In this document: in pieces, positions 45,201-60,418 of the stretch
How positions within the stretch are numbered: the first letter of the stretch is position 1
How the letters are laid out: the number at the start of each line of letters is the position of its first letter
Assembly (NCBI RefSeq): GCF_025766255.1
Contig: NW_026516684.1
Location: 248,001 to 312,000, forward strand
DNA length: 64,000 bases
DNA from: Zychaea mexicana
Taxonomy: Eukaryota; Mucoromycota; Mucoromycetes; Mucorales; Lichtheimiaceae
Direction: 5' to 3'
Notes under the pieces: generated by a model
Told to the model about the DNA's origin: nothing
The model's input: the letters and a program-made list of their open reading frames with translations, nothing else
The model's database searches: none
Translations under genes and position numbers: made by a program

Positions 45201-45541
45201 AGAGAGGGGGCCTTAACTTGTTGCCTAGCAGACGACTTGATGATGTAGCTTAAAACCAGCAATAATATAATACGAGCGTTGTATAGCACAACAAAAGAGA
45301 GCTTTGTTGATACCTTTATACCCTTATAAATTGAAGAAATCATAGGATGGCTAGCACATGTACAAGCATGAAATTTGGCATGTTTCTGCATGAATCTTCT
45401 TTCGGATACACGTTAACACGAAAATCATGATTAGTAACGTAAAAGTGCGGGGTTCTCACGGACTCATAGGTATTGGCAACAAGCCCAAACGCAGTAACAA
45501 ACAACTCGTACGCGTTTTTCCATTTCTCAAATTTAACAAAA
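42201..45541. other. Gene-poor interval
   Basis: Only weak candidates: the two-exon ORF at 43235-43610 (listed), a plus frame at 43940-44182, and minus frames at 44586-44813, 45110-45391 and 45340-45672. The last overlaps the start of the hydrolase gene. None was recognised. No transposon ends were found. Confidence 0.4.
43235..43610 (+). CDS. Possible small two-exon gene, unrecognised
   Basis: Exons 43235..43328 and 43483..43610 join in phase 1 across a GTAAGG...CTTTTAG intron to give 73 residues (starts MFKRVVSAQYKSAS, later FCFHDHGVNNRTKFF). The frame is open on both sides of the intron, which is mild support. No family recognised. Confidence 0.35.
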
Positions 45542-46897
45542 ATGTCTTTGCCCTTCAAGGTTCTCACTTTTGACCCCAAGGATACGTCCAAAAAGATTGA
45601 CGGTGCTGCCATCATTGTAAGTTGAAAAGAAAGAAACCGTGTTCTGTCCTCTGTGTTGTATAATGTAATCACTCAAGGCTGGTGTCGGAGAGAGAGAGAG
45701 AGAGAGAGAAAGACGGCCCTCGCTTCATTTTCCAACTGAACAAAATGAAAATCAGGTTCTACAAGAATGGTGGGGCATTAACGACACGATCAAGCAGCAT
45801 GCCCAGCGCATTGCCAACAACACTGGAGCAAGAACTGTTTTGCCTGACTTGTACAAGGGAAAGATTGGTTTGACTGCCGAGGTAAATATCCGTGAGGGGC
45901 TAGCGCATGTTTGAATATATCGCTATACCTGGGTAAAACGTGACAGATGACTTTGACACATACACAACCGGGTTGACTTGCGCGCGCGCGCTGCAAATTG
46001 TGATATTTAGGAAGCTAGCCATTTGATGACCAACTTGGACTGGACTGTGGCGATCAATGAACTTGAAACCTTGGCCAAGTCGTTGAATGCTGAAGGTTAT
46101 ACGTAAGTAAAAAAGTTGGGGGACACACATAAGGATAGAAAGAAGAGAAAAGAAATTGCTGTATATCGCGTTTAAACTAATTTTTGTTATTCCAATTATC
46201 TAGCAAACTCGGTGCCATTGGATTCTGCATGGGCGGCGGTCTTTCACTCGCCTTGGCTACCCAATTGACTAGCCCTCCTTTGAAGGTAAGATGGAGCTCC
46301 ATGGTGGTGGAAGGGGATAGTAGTATTGAGGAACAGCGAAAGAAGCAAAAGAAGATGAACCAAGTCATACTTATACTGCTGTCGCTGCCCTTCTGCGATG
46401 CAACACATATAGGCTGCAGTGACCTGCTACGGCACTACACCCGATAACTTTGATGTTACCAAGATCACGAGCGCCACCGCTATCCAGGGTCACTTTGGTG
46501 GCAAGGTAAATTATACTCAATCCGTAATTCCAAATATAGCTGGCTAACCCTGTGTTCTTGTTTAAGGATACCATGGAAGGTTTCAGCGATCCTGCTGCTG
46601 GTAAGACAAAGAAAGATAATGAGAAAAAGAGATACGAGACGATTCAATGATACGTTCTGTTTTCTCCCGTTTATAGCAAACAAGTTGGAAGTCAATTTGA
46701 AGAGTGCATCCGACGTCAACATTTACCGTTATCCCGAACAAGGCCATGCTTTCTTGAACGATGACGACTGGAGTATTGAGAAGCGCAAGGAGTTGGGCTT
46801 CGTTGATAAGAACATTGAGCCCAGATCGCAAGAACAGGCGATCCGTGATGAAGCCTGGAGCAGAATCTACACTTACTTGATCAAGCACCTTGCGTAA
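45542..46897 (+). CDS. Dienelactone hydrolase family protein
   Basis: Seven exons (45542..45616, 45756..45881, 46011..46102, 46204..46285, 46413..46505, 46567..46600, 46677..46897) encode 240 residues, the usual length for this alpha/beta hydrolase family. The early motif VLQEWWGIN, the nucleophile elbow GFCMGGG (Cys106), the acid position in HFGGKD (Asp157) and the histidine in PEQGHAF (His191) supply the Cys-Asp-His triad. Bacterial members hydrolyse dienelactone in chlorocatechol breakdown; fungal cytosolic homologues act on small lactones or esters of unknown identity. Intron 1 carries a GA microsatellite. The C-terminal helix ends YTYLIKHLA. Substrate cannot be told from sequence. Confidence 0.93.
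45690..45712. repeat. GA dinucleotide repeat in hydrolase intron 1
   Basis: About ten GA units directly upstream of the exon 2 acceptor region. Confidence 0.9.
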
Positions 46898-47906
46898 GTG
46901 TATCATACAAAAGCTTGACGATGCTCCACTTGAAGCCACAAGTCTCGTATTATAAGAGGGGAGGAGAGTGGATAAGCAAGATAACAAAATAAACAAAAAG
47001 TCAGGACATACCCAATTGAATTTCTTTCGCAGTAACCAATCCCTCTTACCTCTTTTTCTGTTTACTAAAACGTTATAGTGTCTCATCTCCACGTTTGTAA
47101 ATGTTGTGTCCAGTTGCTATATTCGCCCTATTTGCCCCAGTTTATAAATTATTTTTTCCCATCCACAAAAGATAAACATGCCGATACGATAACGTCAAAT
47201 TGCGTCGCTTTAGTGACCCGCGTATGTAATCAACAGGGGTGCTTTGGGAAAACGTGGGGGCAATTTGGAATAAGAGGTGGCAATATCATTGGGTCATCGA
47301 TCGATTTGTCCGCTCCGCCTTGTTTAGGTTCTCCTCTTCGGTGCTTACCAGCAAATGAATCGCTGAGAAACCAAGTGAGTCATGCCTTCAGAACAATAGT
47401 GCGCATGCTGATTCGTCACGGAGTAACAAAATCCGGAGAGGAAGGACGTCAGACCCGCTGAAGAAAGTATGGAAAATTGAGTAAAATGGCTTGGTGGTGG
47501 TATATGTGCTGAGGTCGGCTCAAGTCAAAAGCCACGTGTATAATGACATGTTCCTGCAGTAGCTCTTTTTCAAAACCGGCAGCTTCCTCATTCTATCTCT
47601 TTCTCTTTGGACCTTCTAATACATCGTTCGAATCGTGGGAAGTTTGCACTACAAGTGTGAGAAAACCTAATCGCTTGGCAGCACCCATATCGTAAATCGC
47701 TTTTGTTTTTGCTCCGATTGAAACCATTTCGGGTTCTCATGATTAGCTAGCTTCTTGTATTTCCTCTTTGAGTAGCCTAGCAATCGATGTCATTGGATGC
47801 CAGAGCGCACCGTAAAATATGAAAGAAAAAAGGAAAAAAAATATTTCGGTATATAAGAAGCGGTGTTCGGCACATCCGAACAGAATTTCACCTTTTGTTT
47901 GTCTGA
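46898..47906. other. Intergenic region between hydrolase and transporter
   Basis: Holds the 3' end of the hydrolase gene and the promoter of the transporter. A TATATAAGAAG motif about 60 bp before the transporter ATG may be its TATA box. No gene supported. Confidence 0.45.
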
Positions 47907-49401
47907 ATGTCTATCACTGAAAAGAAGGCCTCGGCCGACTACCCGCCGTCAGAAACCCGCGAAGCCTACAGTGGTGCGTTGTTATCCTGTACTAGATGAT
48001 CTAGAAGGACGACAGGAAAATGTACCTAGTAGCTAAGAATTGTAACCGTAATAATTCTTTCTTCTTTACTACATTTTGTTATAGACTTCGACTTTGATTA
48101 TAAAGATTCAAACCACGTTCAAGATGTCGACCGTAGTGAGGCAGGCTCATCATTTTTGGCATACTTTAACGTTGTGTGTGTCATCGCCGGTACTGGTACT
48201 CTGGGTCTGCCATATGCCCTGAGACTGGGTGGTTGGATTGGCCTATTCATTCTGTTCCTTTCATGGTTCATGTCTACAGTAAGTTTCTTTTTTGTTGTTC
48301 TAGAGAAAAGAAAAGAAAGAGCATCTTACTGATGATTCTGCATCATAACCACAGTACACCGGTATTATTTTGATTCGATGTCTCTATGTTAAACCACCTG
48401 TTCGCCTGTCAAATTATAAAGAAGTCGCCACTGCGTCATTCGGCTGGATCGGTGGCTGGGTCACCTTTTTCTTCAACGCTTGGATCCTGCTCGGTGCACC
48501 TATCCTGTACATGGTGCTCAGTGGTCAAAACTTAAACCAGCTTTGCAAAGAAACCGCTGGCGATATTGGCGAAACACCATGGATCATCATCTCAACCGCT
48601 ATTGTTGCTATCCCATTCATTATCGTCAAAAACATGAAAGAAGTCGCTTTCATGAGTGCATTCGGTGCTGCTGCAACACTTGTCACCGTCTTAATCGTCC
48701 TCATCATGGCATGCCTCGACCAAAAGAATTGGCCCGATATTCACCACGACTCCGTCATCTGGGATAAATTCCCTATCGCTCTTAGTACGATTTCGTTCAG
48801 TTTTGGTGGCAACGCAGTTTACCCACACGTCGAAGCATCCATGAAGAAACCCAAGCAATGGCCTTGGGTCGCTATCGCTGGTCTTGGCACGTGCGCCGGT
48901 ATGTACTTTATGACCGCAGTACCTGGCTACTATGTCTACGGCAACACGGTCATCAATCCCGTCTACAACAGCATTCCTGAGGGCGTTCCACGTATCATCG
49001 CCATCGTCTTGATGACTGTCCACGTTTTGATGGCTGCGCCCATTTTGACTACCTCGTTCGCTTTGGATATCGAAGATATGCTCAATGTTACCGTTGAACG
49101 CTTTGGTAAATTCTGGGAATTTATCATTCGTGCTTGCATCCGTATCATCATCATGGTCGTCGTCGGTGTCATTGCATGTACCGTTCCTCGTTTCGACTTG
49201 CTCATGAGTCTTATTGGCTCGTTTGCCAACTGTGCTTTGATCTTTATCTTCCCCGTCCTCTTTTACTGGCGCTTGACCGGCTTCCGCAACAAACCCATCT
49301 ACGAACTGGCATGGAATGCTCTTATCATTGTTCTCGGCATTGTCGGCCTTATCTTTGGTACCATTGACTCTATCGAGGGTTTGATCGAAGCATTCTCGTA
49401 A
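47907..49401 (+). CDS. Vacuolar-type amino acid transporter (AAAP/AVT family)
   Basis: Three exons (47907..47973, 48085..48278, 48355..49401) encode 435 residues. A short hydrophilic N-terminus is followed by the AAAP entry sequence AYFNVVCVIAGTGTLGLPYAL in TM1, then about ten further hydrophobic segments. SFSFGGNAVYPHVEASMKKP in mid-protein is typical of AVT1/VGAT-like carriers. These proton-coupled transporters move neutral amino acids across vacuolar or plasma membranes. The C-terminus ends with a last hydrophobic segment and DSIEGLIEAFS. Most of the protein lies in one exon of 1047 nt rich in C-ending codons, which suggests high expression. Substrate and membrane remain inferred. Confidence 0.92.
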
Positions 49402-52400
49402 AAAAGATTCCTTACACACATTTTCCTTTATCCCTCACAAAGTGTACTTTATTCATCTCGTTACTACTTGCCTTTTTCTCCTCCATTCTCCTTTTTTTTG
49501 GTTTCCTTCGTTTTTTCATTATGTTGTATATATAAGTTGTATTCAAAATACCCCACAACCTACTTTTATTCGCGTTGTACAATATAAATACATTGCATTT
49601 TTTTTTATATTGACTTTAATATTTTACTGGAAATTTTGGCGTGCTATTTTGTAGTGCGCTTATAAATGTCATTGATATGCCATTATGTGTTAAATTTACC
49701 TGGAAATCAAATGTCGCATCTTTGATATTGATGTCGCCTTTTTTTAGAAGCAACTTTGCGATCGTTGCTTAAGCTGTCAAATGAAGATGATTTCCCTTTA
49801 GAAAAGTTTACTACCCTTTGAAACTTATGATTATTTGCTTACCTCCTGTAATTATTGAGACCTGTTGCGGTTATGAGCTTACAGGCTCTCTTTTCTACGA
49901 CACTTATCCAAGCATCTATGTGAGCCCAATAAAATCCCTTGATTGTACAGTATTACATGCTTCACGGATTTTATGTTGCTCTTTGCGACATACTAAAAGC
50001 AGTTCGAGAGCCACCCAAGCAACTTGCACTAGCCACTGCAATATAGAGAAAGAGGGTTGTGTTTGCAGAATCAAACAAATATTGCTTCATGTCGTGGGAA
50101 TATTTGACCGATTTAGGATGTTACTAATGTTTGTCATATGCATTTACTAGCAGTGAGCTAGTAAATATGTAACGTTGTCAGGTCACCAGGTCAGCAAACT
50201 GATGCAGCATCAAACTGGCGGGTACTGAGAATGTATCATTGATACTCTCGCTTGACAGAAAGGGGCCCGAGTTGCTCATGATTGGAAAAGGCGAAAACCA
50301 ACTGACACAGCGTTCGCACATACTATTGGCACTGGAAACTTTGTTTTAGCACTGTCAGCAACCGATGCTTTTTTATAGCTTGCCAACTTGGCGTGGGCCA
50401 CTACATCCAGTGCTCTGTTCCTCTTACCCTTGCTATCGTCACTGATAAGTATAAGATAACGACCGCAGCGCAAGAAAACACCGCTTTGAGTCGCGTCGCC
50501 GCCAGGTACTAGAATGGAAAAAATAGTGTTTGAAGCAACAAACAGCAAGTGGATTATACAAGGAGTTTCCATGGTCAAGTAAAATCAACGAAGTTAGTGT
50601 GTCATTAATGAGGTTAAGCATTGACGATTCATAAACGAGGTAGACTCCAAAGCAAAATATTTTCTATGGCTGGTATGTAAGAAATGGACTTTCAAAGTTG
50701 TCATACGCCCGCCGTCGGAGATACACATGTACTGGTGTGGTCCTATCGCCGGTGCTGGGTCGACTGGTGTACTGTTGTAGTCTGTTTACCGTCCAATTGT
50801 ACATATCAAGGAAGACAGAAACCATATATTTTACAAGTGGCTGGTAAAGCAACATAGTCTACGGACAAAGTTTCTCATGAAATAATATGCAGTCTTTATT
50901 GCCTAATTCTTTGAAAGAAAAAGTTGGAAGAAAGAGAGCAAGAAAAGGAGAGGGAGCTCTACGGGGCTAAAACATTGAGAAAAGGCACATATTCATTTGA
51001 CGGTGTCTGACATCCTTCCAATTTAGCAGAAGAAAACCAGGAGCATTTTCATCAAGCAGTTGAAAAGCGTTTGGTCTCCAGAACTAACCACAAATTCGTT
51101 ACAGAAGACTGCACATTTTTAAAAAGACTCGGTATTGTTATATCAAGTACATAATTGAGTTTCTCTTGACCATGTTCTGACGATGTACTTGTATCATCAA
51201 TTCTTCCTTTGCATTAATACTATATGCCTTGTGATTCGAGTATTCGTTCACCCAACACGTTGTCGCCGAAAAACGTATCGACAAAACGAGCATCGTCTCG
51301 TGGCAGTGATGTTGACAGGTCTAGTTTTCTCTGAGCAATGTGTACTTTTTATACATACGATGAAGCGAATGCGGGATCTCAACGGACGATGAGCTATTCC
51401 CAGCTTGTTTGCTGTTGTTGTTGGAGTATAAACATGGCTGCAACCGACTTTAAATTTGGTTTAAAATATCTTAGTTTAGAGGAGGATGCCGTTCAAGCAT
51501 TAATATGATTCTCTAAAGGGATTACGCTATTATCCAGGCGCAGTAGTAATAGCAATAGAGCTTCTTCGTGTCTATTTGTTACTGGTGTCTTATGTGATAT
51601 AATGAAGTAAAGTGTAAGCATAAGCTGCTCATAGGTTGAAAAAAAAACAACCAGCTTAAATTGATATCTGTGATCGTTCGCTATACATGTATCATAAAGT
51701 CAGATTTTTACATATCGTCTGGTCGAGAAGATTGAAATCATGAGGTATCATACACCTTTGGAGGAGGCATGGCAGACGCGTTTTGGTGAAACAGTTAACG
51801 CTTAATTAAGTCTTGTGCCGAGTACCCTGACGTACTTTCAAGCATATCACAAAAGCTTGACAGTCCAAAAAAGCTTCCACTAAACAGTACTGAGAGTACT
51901 ACAGAAATCTTTATTGTATATAAAAGTACCAAGTGCGACGAAGGACAACCGCATAGTGGACTAGAGTGAACAGGCGACAGAATTCGTCAGGAATTTTTGT
52001 GGCGTAAAACATTAAATCATTTATATGTGACCAATAAAACGACAATCGAATCAAGATTGAAAAATAAGCTCCGTCAACCTTTCAACATGATGGACTATGA
52101 GTGTAATGTAGTTATAAAAATCGGTTGAATTGATTCAACTACCTAACATATTTATGAGTTTGGAGGAATAGCGTGCCAAAATAACGAAAAAATTGGGGGA
52201 GTATAAGCAGCAGCAGGAAATCACGGTCTCAATGGTATCTCCGTTAATGACCCTCATCGAAGAATAAGATATGTATATCTAGTTCTGAGGCGTGTCAACG
52301 CATATGTATGAATGAACACTGCGAACTAAACGTGTCGAAAGGTCGGGCTCGATCCGAGGTTCATTTTCTAAACTGGCGGAAGAATCCGACTGTTATACAC

Positions 52401-53577
52401 AGCTGCTTACAATGAAAAGATGGAGAGACCGGCATTTGACGAGCGCTCATTGACGCCACGGGTAAATGTAGGTGACCTCACATCGTCACTTGTTGAGTTA
52501 CTAATCATATTATCATCCGTAGTAAAACTGACGCCAGATTGGTAGATTGAAGTTTGATGCAGTCGATATCTTCTTTAAAAGGGGCATACTTTCTAACTGA
52601 CACAAACAACTCCTATCGGGTACGGGTTATTGACGGTTATAGGAGCTACATGGACTATTGTACGTGATCATGGTGAGGGTGATTTTGGAGTATTGTATGT
52701 TGCTTTTTGCTAGCAGTTTCAAATAAAACCGCAAGTACACAGATCCAATTTAATACAGGGGCATGCAAGTATTTCATATCCCCATCCATCTATCACTGGA
52801 AAACGTCAGATAACAAGATACATAACATGAGAGAAGAGTTGTATACTTATGTCAAGCGCCACTATCTCGCCTGAGCTAGCATACACACACCACCCTTTAT
52901 AGCCAAACCACCATGCACACAATGATGGATCATATCGCCAACAGATGTACCGAGCGGGCAAGCGGGCAAATTTGCTATTCTTGGCAAGTCCTCCGACTCT
53001 GCATGCCGGATGCAAACAAATACGTCTGACCGCAGTTGTTTTAGTGCGAGCAATATGGAGAACAGCATTGGAAAGGGAGACAGACAGACGAAGGGTGTTT
53101 AAGACTAAATTATTGGTAATCATTTTCTTTCATTATAAACAACCACAACAGACAAACAGTAAGGAAGGAAGGAGAGAAAAGCAAAAGGTGAGGTTTTTGA
53201 AAAAAAGAAGAAAAGTCTATATATAAGAGAGGAGAAGTAATATATATGTGGGAGAGCGTGGGTGAGTAAATCTGATTGAGTTGCTGGCAAATGATGATAG
53301 GAAAGGAGAAAAAGGAAAAAGAGAAGACGATAACCGAAATGGAAATGGAAAGATACTAAGAGAGGAAAGTGCGAGTTTTAGAAAAAAAAAGGTAGGATGA
53401 GTAATTTCGTAATGGGTGTGTGGGATGACAATGCGCGTAGAAGATGTTGGTGTGGCTGTAATACGTGTGTGTATCTTTTTTTTTGGAATTTTGATAATAA
53501 AGGAAAAGCAAAGTATAAGAGCGCGCTCTGGCATCACAACGCCCCATCCTTGAATCCTTTTTTCTTTTTTTAACTCT
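49402..53577. other. Long intergenic region, no gene seen
   Basis: About 4.2 kb of AT-rich DNA between the converging transporter and DED1 genes. Frames of 60-110 codons (49818-50150, 50276-50578, 52806-53123) have no splice support or recognisable motifs. The DED1 3' untranslated region covers the last few hundred bases. Decayed repeats are possible, but no copy pairs within the window were noticed. Confidence 0.45.
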
Positions 53578-55926
<2,349 letters not shown>

Positions 55927-56094
55927 TATTTGTGGAAAAGAAAAAGAAAAAAAAGGAAAAGGTAATAAAAAAAAGAGGGAGTTTATAGGCTTGTTTCGCA
56001 GCACTACGAATTTGAAAATTTTTGTGTTTTTCGTCACCAGCCTTTTTTTGATTTGACTGTGTCTTTTTTAATTATTATTCGTTCTCTCTGGTGT

Positions 56095-58333
56095 CTAGCA
56101 AACGTATTTTGAATGTACCCCTGGTCCGTTTGTAGCCATCACCGCAGCAGCAGCAGCGGCAGATGATGTTGCTGACCCTGAAGGTTTGCTACTACTACTA
56201 CTACTACTAACAACATCCGATGTATAAGCTGCCAGCGCTCGTCGCCAATGCAGCGCATTCGTGGCATTATCCGCAAACAAAAACACTTTTCCTTCCAACG
56301 GCTCCTGGTCTTCTTCTTGTCTATCTCCATCATCCTTGACGATGCCTCCGGGTTTCGTCTGCAGGACCAGACCATGCGATCTGCTTACACACACGCGGTC
56401 TTGATCGTCAAGGGATGGCTTGGTAACACGGCTGAGATGCTGGAGTGGAATGCTATCGATGGGCTCCCGCTGGTCCTTGTATGAAAAATTCCGCAGCCAC
56501 AGCCGGTTCTCCTGAAGCGTTACCCAGAACCTCTCCCATGTCTAATAATTATTTGTGCGTGTTAGGCCTTTTTTTTTCATTTGCAAGTCCGTCCTTACAT
56601 GCAAGTATAAGCAAAACCCTTGAAAACACACTTACAGGAAAGGTCTTGCCTCGTACATAGAATGTTAAATAGTCACCCTGATGACAGTGTGATCGTGCTT
56701 GCTGCAGCGTCTCATGATCGCAATCTTTATCGTCATCGCTCGCGGAGAGATCCGAAAGCCCCGAAGTATGCGTATAGTACGTCCATGGTGGTTGTTGCTT
56801 TTGTTGCTGCTGCTTTTTCTTTTCTGCTTGTGTATAAGATAGCTCGACCGTCAAGTCTAGATCCCAGCCCTTGATCTGTTTTGGATTGGCCAGCTTATAA
56901 CGTCGGGTCTCTCGTTTCCCTACAGCGCCATTGTGTGGCACACGGGCCACACCCACTACCTGAAGAGGCTGCTGGTGCTGCTGCGCCGCCACATTTTTGC
57001 TCGTATGATGATGATGGTGGTTCGTCATTGCTTTGGTGATGCTCTGGATCAGCTGTTTAGGTGCCTGTGTAGCCACCACAAATTCAAGTGACACGTGCTC
57101 ATCCTCTTTAACCGGCCTATGATGATTGTCAGCGGATTTTTTTTTTCTCATCGCCACCTACGATAGCTACCACTACTCTTCCCACTTACACAGTAATCGC
57201 ACTGGATGAGCTTTTGCTTGAACTGATTTTCTTTGTTATTTTGTTCAGGCTGCCTCGGACCAATGTTTGACTCACGTCGTTGACTCGGATATCGAGCTCA
57301 TAATCCCGTTCTACATCAGTAGTTGCCATGGTGAATAGTTTTCTGCTTGTTGTTACCACGGTTACACTCTTTACTTGTTTAAATACCTTTAGATGAAGCC
57401 AGGTTGGTGATTCGTAGCACTGTTGCAAATGATGATGATTATTTATGCTGCATTTATCCACATTTTTTTTTCACTTTTTACCTTTGACATGCATCTCCAT
57501 ATTCTTCTTTTTGGAACTAGTGTTACTACTATCAGACACACATGCTCTTAGTATATGTAACAAAGCGATTCACCTGCTTATCGATCTCCTTACGCATAAG
57601 TAAATGGTCGCTCAGAGCCTTCAAACGCATGTCTCCCCGTGCTCAATGGTGCATAATCGCCGAGGGACGGCAACGATGCGTTATTCTCCATTTTTCTTTT
57701 CTGGAATTTTATCAAGCCGCTATATTGAAACCGGTGAAACGACCGTCCTAACCACGCCATTGCTTTTCGTAGTCGGTAGCTTGATGCTGTAGATAAAGAA
57801 GCCGATTGGCCACTTGGACTTTTCTTCAAATGACCACTGCCATGGTTTGATGGTGATGTTTTTGCTCCTACAACAGTAGTGCTAGCTGCATCTTTTGCTG
57901 CTGCTGTTGCTGAGGAGGATGAGACTGTTGTGGACGAAGGCATCGAAGTCGTAGTTTTCATCGTCGTTTTTGCTGCTGGAAGCAATGCCGGTTGCGGTAC
58001 AGCCGTCGTGCAGTGATTACTGCTAGCAACCTGTCCTTTTTGCTCAAATTCATCATCCTTGCTGTGTTGCTGTTGGAGTGCTGGCTTTGTCGTTGTTGCT
58101 GCGGTAAAATATTGCATGGCACGCTTTTTTAAAGAATTCACTTGCTGTGCATTGGACGGTGCAATCCTGTGGTCGTGTTTTGACATCATCCTGGCCAATT
58201 TCCAGAATGAACGTGTGGCAACAGCAGCAGTAGTAGCGGTAGCAGAGCGATCACCATGCTTGCTGTTGACAACTGCTCCTCCACCTGCTGCTGCAGTAGT
58301 ACCTGGTGCCGATGTTTTAAAGTATACGTCCAT
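56095..58333 (-). CDS. Anillin-like C2-PH domain protein
   Basis: Six exons (57594..58333, 57482..57528, 57387..57419, 57190..57310, 56636..57116, 56095..56541) encode 622 residues. The first 250 residues are low complexity (Ala, Ser, Thr), with a basic helix near 220. A C2-like beta region follows (MEMHVKVLRITNLASSK, later YELDIRVND, HVSLEFVVATQ and WDLDLTVELSY), then a PH domain at the C-terminus (GDYLTFYVRG, TWERFWVTLQENRLWL, LFADNATNALHWRRALAAY). C2-like region plus PH is the architecture of anillin and the fungal Mid1/Mid2/Bud4 group, which organise septins and the contractile ring at the cortex. The 47- and 33-nt exons are set by phase and sequence only; a downstream acceptor choice changes about 20 residues there. 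Another PH-domain scaffold is possible. Confidence 0.65.
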
Positions 58334-58637
58334 CCGTATTGTATCAGTAGTATGAAAGCCAAGAAAAAGGAATCCGCTTGAAAGTAAAAGAAGAGTAAAG
58401 AAAAAAAAAGACAACAGTAGGAACGGAAAAGTTGGCGTATTAGGTGCTGCGCACACGTTCCTAGTCAAGATCACCATCATTCCCCAGAATCCAGCTTCAA
58501 TAGTACACACACCATACTCTACTTTTTGATCACATTTCACATTCTGAAAACAGCTACTACTCACATTTTCCTTTGTACAAGAGGGGAGTGAGGTAAAAAA
58601 AAAAGAACAACAAAAAAAATCAATGCATATCCCTATT

Positions 58638-60201
58638 TTAGTAGTAGCGTAATGTATTGCCAATAGTGATTAAGCTGACAACAAAGTAGTAATAGTAGTA
58701 AATATAGTAATGAGAAGGTATGCTAGTTCTGAATGATGTAGCAGACGACGTGGATGAATCTTGGTCGTCGTCTGGCTTGGGCTTCCATTTTGAAGGATTT
58801 TCCTGTGATCCACTTTCATTGGGCAACGTAGGTGTCAATGGCTCTTCGTCACCTGGCAAGACATCGACCACTTGATTATACTCTGGGTCGCACTCAATAG
58901 TTACTTCCTGCAGAACTGATGTGATGTTTGTTGCAGTGTGCCTCTCCCACTATATTTATATAACAAAGGGTTGGATCGTTAGTATCACCCTCTTTTGTCA
59001 TTTCCAAACTGATAAGTTTTGAGGGAGGAAGATCTTTACATCAATAGGGCCGTGTGACCATTCCGCTGTACCAAACTCAAAACTTCCGTCCCAGAATCCT
59101 ATTTGCACACGTCTATGGATGAGATTGGTTTTTTACGTTAGTAAAAGTTGTTGAGGGATTCCTAATTTGCAAAAGTGTTCATAAGGAAACATACGCAGGA
59201 TGAGATGGAAACTTGCAAACGGATCCTTCACATGTCTGATATCGTTCTTTGGTACGTACGACATCATCATCAATAGTCCATATGATACGTTCGGGCGACC
59301 TGTAATGGATAGAGTCTCAGCTATTGTATATATCACCGAGGTAATACCGAGGTCAAACAAAGATAACAAACTTACCAGTCAATTGTATAGGTGTGGAATT
59401 TTTCATAGATATTGTCACCGCTTACATTGTGAAAACCGCCATTCACAGTGTACATAGGATGGGGTCCCCAAAAATAGTTTGTCCTTTAATGGTATTTAGT
59501 AAACATTTGAATCTACCGTATTTGTACTTTTCTTCAGCCACAAACAAATGCCTCCCCGTTTCCAGAACTTACTGTGCAGTATGCTTCTCAGCTATTTAGA
59601 ACATTGTGGCGCCAAAAGAAATTTAGTAATTTGGTGGTAATGGGTATGTAATATATAATAGACTTACACCCTAATAGCTCAAAGTCAATTTCATCACCGC
59701 CGTCAGCAATCAGAATAACGGCTGTGATGGCACCACCAATATGAGAAGCTTTCACTTTTGCCGAGAAACGACCATATAACATATATGTGGTGGAATTAAA
59801 CGTTGGACCATGACCTATATGGCTGTTGTATGGTAATGCTGTAAGAAAAAAGTTTTCAATTAGAATGTCGAAAACATCAGCAGTAAGGGTTGCAATATCC
59901 TCCTCATCTAATTGTCTTTACTTGTGGCAGGATGGATCAATCGGTCATAACGGATCGGTGGCCTCAGATTCATCTGAAGTCCTTCTGCGGTGATATCAAA
60001 TGTTTCTTGCGGACTCGTATCCGCCTTCCAACCCTTTATGGATTCTGAAAACACTGTATGCATATTCCGACATAATGGTTTTTCCTGCTGTTGCTCGCGG
60101 TTAAGTAGTTGATCTTGTCCTTGTTGTTGTGCAATCGTCGGCGTAGCTGTTGATAATTGATGTAGTAATAATATTGCGAGAATCGTATTGATGCATTTCA
60201 T
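58638..60201 (-). CDS. CRH1: Crh-type GH16 cell-wall transglycosidase
   Basis: Seven exons (59922..60201, 59668..59838, 59573..59591, 59376..59483, 59195..59299, 59040..59112, 58638..58949) encode 355 residues. A signal peptide (MKCINTILAILLLHQLSTA) is followed by the GH16 beta-sandwich. The catalytic motif DEIDFE (142-147) holds the nucleophile and acid/base glutamates; YGRFSAKVKAS, QTNYFWG, YTIDWSPE and IGFWDGSF surround it as in Crh1/Utr2. The C-terminus is Ser/Thr-rich and ends in a Tyr/Phe-rich hydrophobic tail, fitting a GPI-anchor signal. Crh enzymes link chitin to beta-glucan in the wall. The third exon is only 19 nt, but both phases and the QTNYF sequence require it. The symbol marks the family, not proven orthology. 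Confidence 0.93.
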
Positions 60202-60418
60202 AATTGGTGACTGAATGTGATGTGATAAAAAGTTCGAACAAACAAAGAAGGGAAACAACACAAAAAAATAAAAATTGCACGATTATATTTAATCTGCCTT
60301 TTTCTTTCCGAGACAAACATCTTGTTTCTAAAAGGTTGTGTTGGAGCGCATATATGTGGAAAATGTATTGATGATAGATCCATGCCGGAAAAAGAGTGTG
60401 CGTTCTGTGAAACTATGT

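Noticed and set aside
48691..49419. 242-codon minus-strand frame opposite the amino acid transporter
   Set aside because: It mirrors the transporter exon, whose C-ending codons keep the opposite strand open. The product is an unnatural Asp/Asn-rich string.
57186..57461. Continuous 91-codon reading (WLHLKVFKQVKSVTVV) in the C2-PH gene
   Set aside because: The intron at 57311-57386 joins LASSK to ERDYELDIRV with matching phase on both sides, which fits better than reading through.
58334..58663. Extension of the C2-PH protein to an upstream Met at 58663
   Set aside because: The extra 110 residues are Cys/Phe-rich and unlike the rest; the ATG at 58333 starts a consistent Ala/Thr-rich N-terminus.
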